Part shown: positions 61,554-64,000 of the stretch, piece by piece
Position numbering within the stretch: position 1 is the first letter of the stretch
How the letters are laid out: each line of letters starts with the position of its first letter
Source: Candidatus Poseidoniaceae archaeon
GTDB lineage: Archaea > Thermoplasmatota > Poseidoniia > Poseidoniales > Poseidoniaceae
NCBI GenBank assembly: GCA_938075675.1
Contig: CALJHE010000006.1
Location: 62,001-126,000 of the forward strand
Length of the DNA stretch: 64,000 nt
Reading direction: 5' to 3'
Program-made: the position numbers and the translations under genes
Notes under the pieces: model-generated
What the model saw: the letters and a program-made list of their open reading frames with translations, nothing else
What the model was told of the DNA's origin: nothing
Databases searched by the model: none

Positions 61554-64000
61554 ATGTTGGGAATAAAGAATACCAAGAAAGCATCTGTCTTTAACGGAAT
61601 TGGCATAGCACTGTTGTTGTGCGCATTGATGGCCCTCATGCCTATGGCTGGGTTCGTCGATAACAACGCAGGCGATGTGGAGTTTGTAGCTACAAACGAC
61701 ACAGCAGGGGATGACCTCCTCGCTTTGCCAACTTCGAAAGAGACAGGTATTGAATACGAATACGAACCATCCGATGAACTCATCGGCATGAGAGACCAAA
61801 CGAGCAAGACCTTCGTCCTTGATGACGGCAAATTCGTGCAACTTCTGCACGATGCGCCAGTTCACTACATGGGCGAGAATGGAGAATGGGCAGACATCGA
61901 TCTCAACGTTGTCGCTACTGCCAATGGTTGGGAAGTGGCTGATAACACATACACGACTCAATTCGCTCCTGAAACAGCAAATGGTGTGGCTATTCAAGTC
62001 AACCCATCGGTCGACCCAATCGTCATGGGAATGAATCCAATGTTGATTACTCTCGATGAAACAATGACGACTCCTGAAATCTACGATGCTGCTCCATCAA
62101 CCGATGAAGTGCAAGTAGGTGGGAACATGGTTCGCTATCCTGTCGCAGAAGGGTTTTCTCTCGACTATACTGTTCAGAGCAACCAACTCAAGCAGAATTT
62201 GATTGTCAATGAACGTCCAATTCTCAAGGAAACCGATGCTTGGTTTGGATTCTCGGAACTGGTGCAACTTCCTTCTGGATTCGCACTCTTCCTCGGAGAA
62301 ACAATGCTTGGGGAAGAAATGACTCAAACACAAGAACCTCTTGACATTCGAAACACTGAAACTGGACAATTGCTCGCACAAATCCCAGTTCCAGTTGTTG
62401 TAGAAGAAGGCAATGCAGCTGAGCCATATACGGCAACATACTTCATTCAAGTCATTGATTCGCAAATTATCATTTCCACTCTCGTTGAGTCGGACTGGAT
62501 TATGTCTGATGACCGCGCATTCCCGCTGGCCATTGACCCAACCATTCAAGTCTCTAACGTAAACAGTGGTTACTGTTACAAGAACTACAACCGATGTTAC
62601 ATGGCTCGTACGACCACATACCTACAAAAGGGACAATCTTCATGGTCGTCTTACAACGCCAACGTTAACTACTACCTGCCGTTCAATTCGTTTACATTTA
62701 CGACCTCAAACCAACTGCCAAACCAGGCAGTCGTTGAGTCGATTTCACATTACCAGACATGGACGTACCAAACAGGTGCGACTACGGCAAACTCCGTTGC
62801 TGCAACAGTTCTACAAGACTGTGGCTCTCCGACCTCCTCCGGTATGCCTTACGGCTGGACTATGCCTGCGGCACCTACAAACGGTTGTTCAAACACCCTT
62901 GCATCCAGTGCTTACGCATCTACCAGTACAATGTACAACAACGGCAACTCACGAAAACTCATCGCTTCGATGTGGAACAGTGATTCCTTTGATACAGTGA
63001 CTCCAGCATACTACTCGTCAACTACTGCTGACGTTTGTACTACGAACGCTACATGTGCTACAAGCACTCAAGCAAGTTACATCACAGATGCGCAGAACGG
63101 TAGTTCAACCATTGCTATTGGATACAAAGTCCCAGGAAACACTGGTTATACTCGCGCATACCACTCCAATGGAGGAACCACGAACTCTTACCTAAGTATC
63201 ACCTACTCTGGTGGAGTTGACACTGATGCACCGTCTTCAGATTTCATTCCTTACCACAACGTCACCTCGTACATCGAAGGTTCACGAACCTTCTTCACCA
63301 CGCTGTCTGACCTGTCAAACATCGATACGACTGCAAACAACAAACCTACGCTCAATTACGCACTCAATAACGGTTCGTTCACGAGCGTGAGTGCAACAAG
63401 CATTGGAACATGTTCAACAACTGACGCGACCTGTCAGTTCCGAGCAACAACTCCGACGATATCTGCAGGCGACTACGTCGAATATTACTGGAAGTTCCAA
63501 GACCTAAACTCCAATCCGAACATTGGATTCGATCCGGCATTGAGCGGCGCACAAACGGTCCCAACACCGTACAACTTCACCGTCGAAGATGTCGAAGATG
63601 CAGGAGATGACAAAAAACTCACAGTGCTCATGACTGATGTTCACGCAGGCAGTTATTCGAGCCCATCAGCAAATCAACTCATCGATCGACAATTCACACA
63701 CTTTGACGGAAGCGATGAATTCTACTTTGAATTCGATGTTTCTACTTGTGGAACTGGGTCCAGTCAGTGTTTCTTCACTGGTTCAAACTGGGATGCTCCT
63801 AACTACTACTTCTACAACAACTGGATGGGTCAACACGCAACTGTTGCTGGTTCAGGGTCAAACGGAATGGGTTCATCTTCAACCCGCTCGAACACCTTTG
63901 AGCACATGACTAACGACGGCGGATATCTAACAATCTCTGCTGACAAAGGGCCAGGCATGAACTTGCTTTACCTCTATGATTCAGGTAAGAATGCCTTTGC
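61554..64000 (+). CDS. Large secreted surface protein with DNRLRE-like module, 3' end beyond window
   Basis: At least 815 residues, still open at the window edge. The signal peptide is in SVFNGIGIALLLCALMALMP. Next comes a segment like the start of RHS/DNRLRE wall proteins: FVLDDGKFVQLLHDAPVHYM, then GENGEWADIDLNVV. A FPLAIDPTIQV strand then leads into a DNRLRE-like beta-sandwich (NYYLPFNSFTFTTSNQLPNQ) with several cysteines. Further Ig-like domains follow after about residue 560 (DAPSSDFIPYHNVTSY). No catalytic motif is visible in the part present. The gene has its own predicted promoter. Confidence 0.85.
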   Translation, partial: MLGIKNTKKASVFNGIGIALLLCALMALMPMAGFVDNNAGDVEFVATNDTAGDDLLALPTSKETGIEYEYEPSDELIGMRDQTSKTFVLDDGKFVQLLHDAPVHYMGENGEWADIDLNVVATANGWEVADNTYTTQFAPETANGVAIQVNPSVDPIVMGMNPMLITLDETMTTPEIYDAAPSTDEVQVGGNMVRYPVAEGFSLDYTVQSNQLKQNLIVNERPILKETDAWFGFSELVQLPSGFALFLGETMLGEEMTQTQEPLDIRNTETGQLLAQIPVPVVVEEGNAAEPYTATYFIQVIDSQIIISTLVESDWIMSDDRAFPLAIDPTIQVSNVNSGYCYKNYNRCYMARTTTYLQKGQSSWSSYNANVNYYLPFNSFTFTTSNQLPNQAVVESISHYQTWTYQTGATTANSVAATVLQDCGSPTSSGMPYGWTMPAAPTNGCSNTLASSAYASTSTMYNNGNSRKLIASMWNSDSFDTVTPAYYSSTTADVCTTNATCATSTQASYITDAQNGSSTIAIGYKVPGNTGYTRAYHSNGGTTNSYLSITYSGGVDTDAPSSDFIPYHNVTSYIEGSRTFFTTLSDLSNIDTTANNKPTLNYALNNGSFTSVSATSIGTCSTTDATCQFRATTPTISAGDYVEYYWKFQDLNSNPNIGFDPALSGAQTVPTPYNFTVEDVEDAGDDKKLTVLMTDVHAGSYSSPSANQLIDRQFTHFDGSDEFYFEFDVSTCGTGSSQCFFTGSNWDAPNYYFYNNWMGQHATVAGSGSNGMGSSSTRSNTFEHMTNDGGYLTISADKGPGMNLLYLYDSGKNAF

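Overview
The window is densely coded DNA from an archaeon, most likely a marine Euryarchaeote of the Marine Group II / Candidatus Poseidoniales type. The grounds are a complete core archaellum operon (two archaellins, ArlF, ArlG, ArlH, ArlI, ArlJ), a Nob1-type ribosome nuclease, an HTH-10 transcription factor, archaeal TATA boxes and a tRNA-Glu with no encoded CCA. These sit beside many very large secreted proteins anchored by a C-terminal membrane helix, and bacterial-type enzymes (TrhO, PolX-PHP, glutamine-dependent NAD synthetase). The lineage is an inference from gene content; there is no rRNA in the window.

Layout. 1-9.1 kb: a 2.1-kaa surface protein, then nadE and trhO. 9.1-16.1 kb: a membrane-anchored protein with collagen-like and ELWVSDG-type repeats, a single-chain aconitase X with an SDR epimerase, and a reverse-strand trio (peroxiredoxin, hexapeptide acyltransferase, flavin reductase-like). 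16.2-30.9 kb: the archaellum region, led by three co-directional uncharacterised genes, one of them a 1.66-kaa protein with a multi-spanning C terminus, and closed by a small membrane protein. 30.9-39.5 kb: housekeeping genes on both strands (endonuclease III, PolX, Nfu, membrane pyrophosphatase, lipoprotein, hydrolase, glutaredoxin). 39.6-46.8 kb: one 2.4-kaa protein built from 54 acidic, thrombospondin-3-like units. 46.8-57.9 kb: FMN reductase-like, pirin, HTH-10 regulator, MscS channel, tRNA-Glu, DedA, Nob1, TatA, a MoaD-like protein, and a LolD/MacB-type ATPase with a giant FtsX-like permease. 58.1-64 kb: two more large surface proteins separated by a double hairpin; the last runs off the window.

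How the genes work together. ArlI and ArlH power the motor, ArlJ is the membrane platform, ArlF and ArlG are predicted stator or periplasmic parts, and the two archaellins form the filament. The upstream 1.66-kaa protein and its coiled-coil neighbour are placed as candidate lineage-specific archaellum or envelope parts. The other giant proteins share one plan (signal peptide, long Ig-like or Ca-binding ectodomain, C-terminal helix, short cytoplasmic tail), suggesting an elaborate cell surface. The genes are packed tightly, with frequent ATGA overlaps, end-to-end convergent stops and a recurring GAGGTG ribosome-binding site. The most promising uncharacterised material is the archaellum-linked leader cassette, the protein in the ArlC/D/E position, and the long-form 41-residue calcium repeat array.
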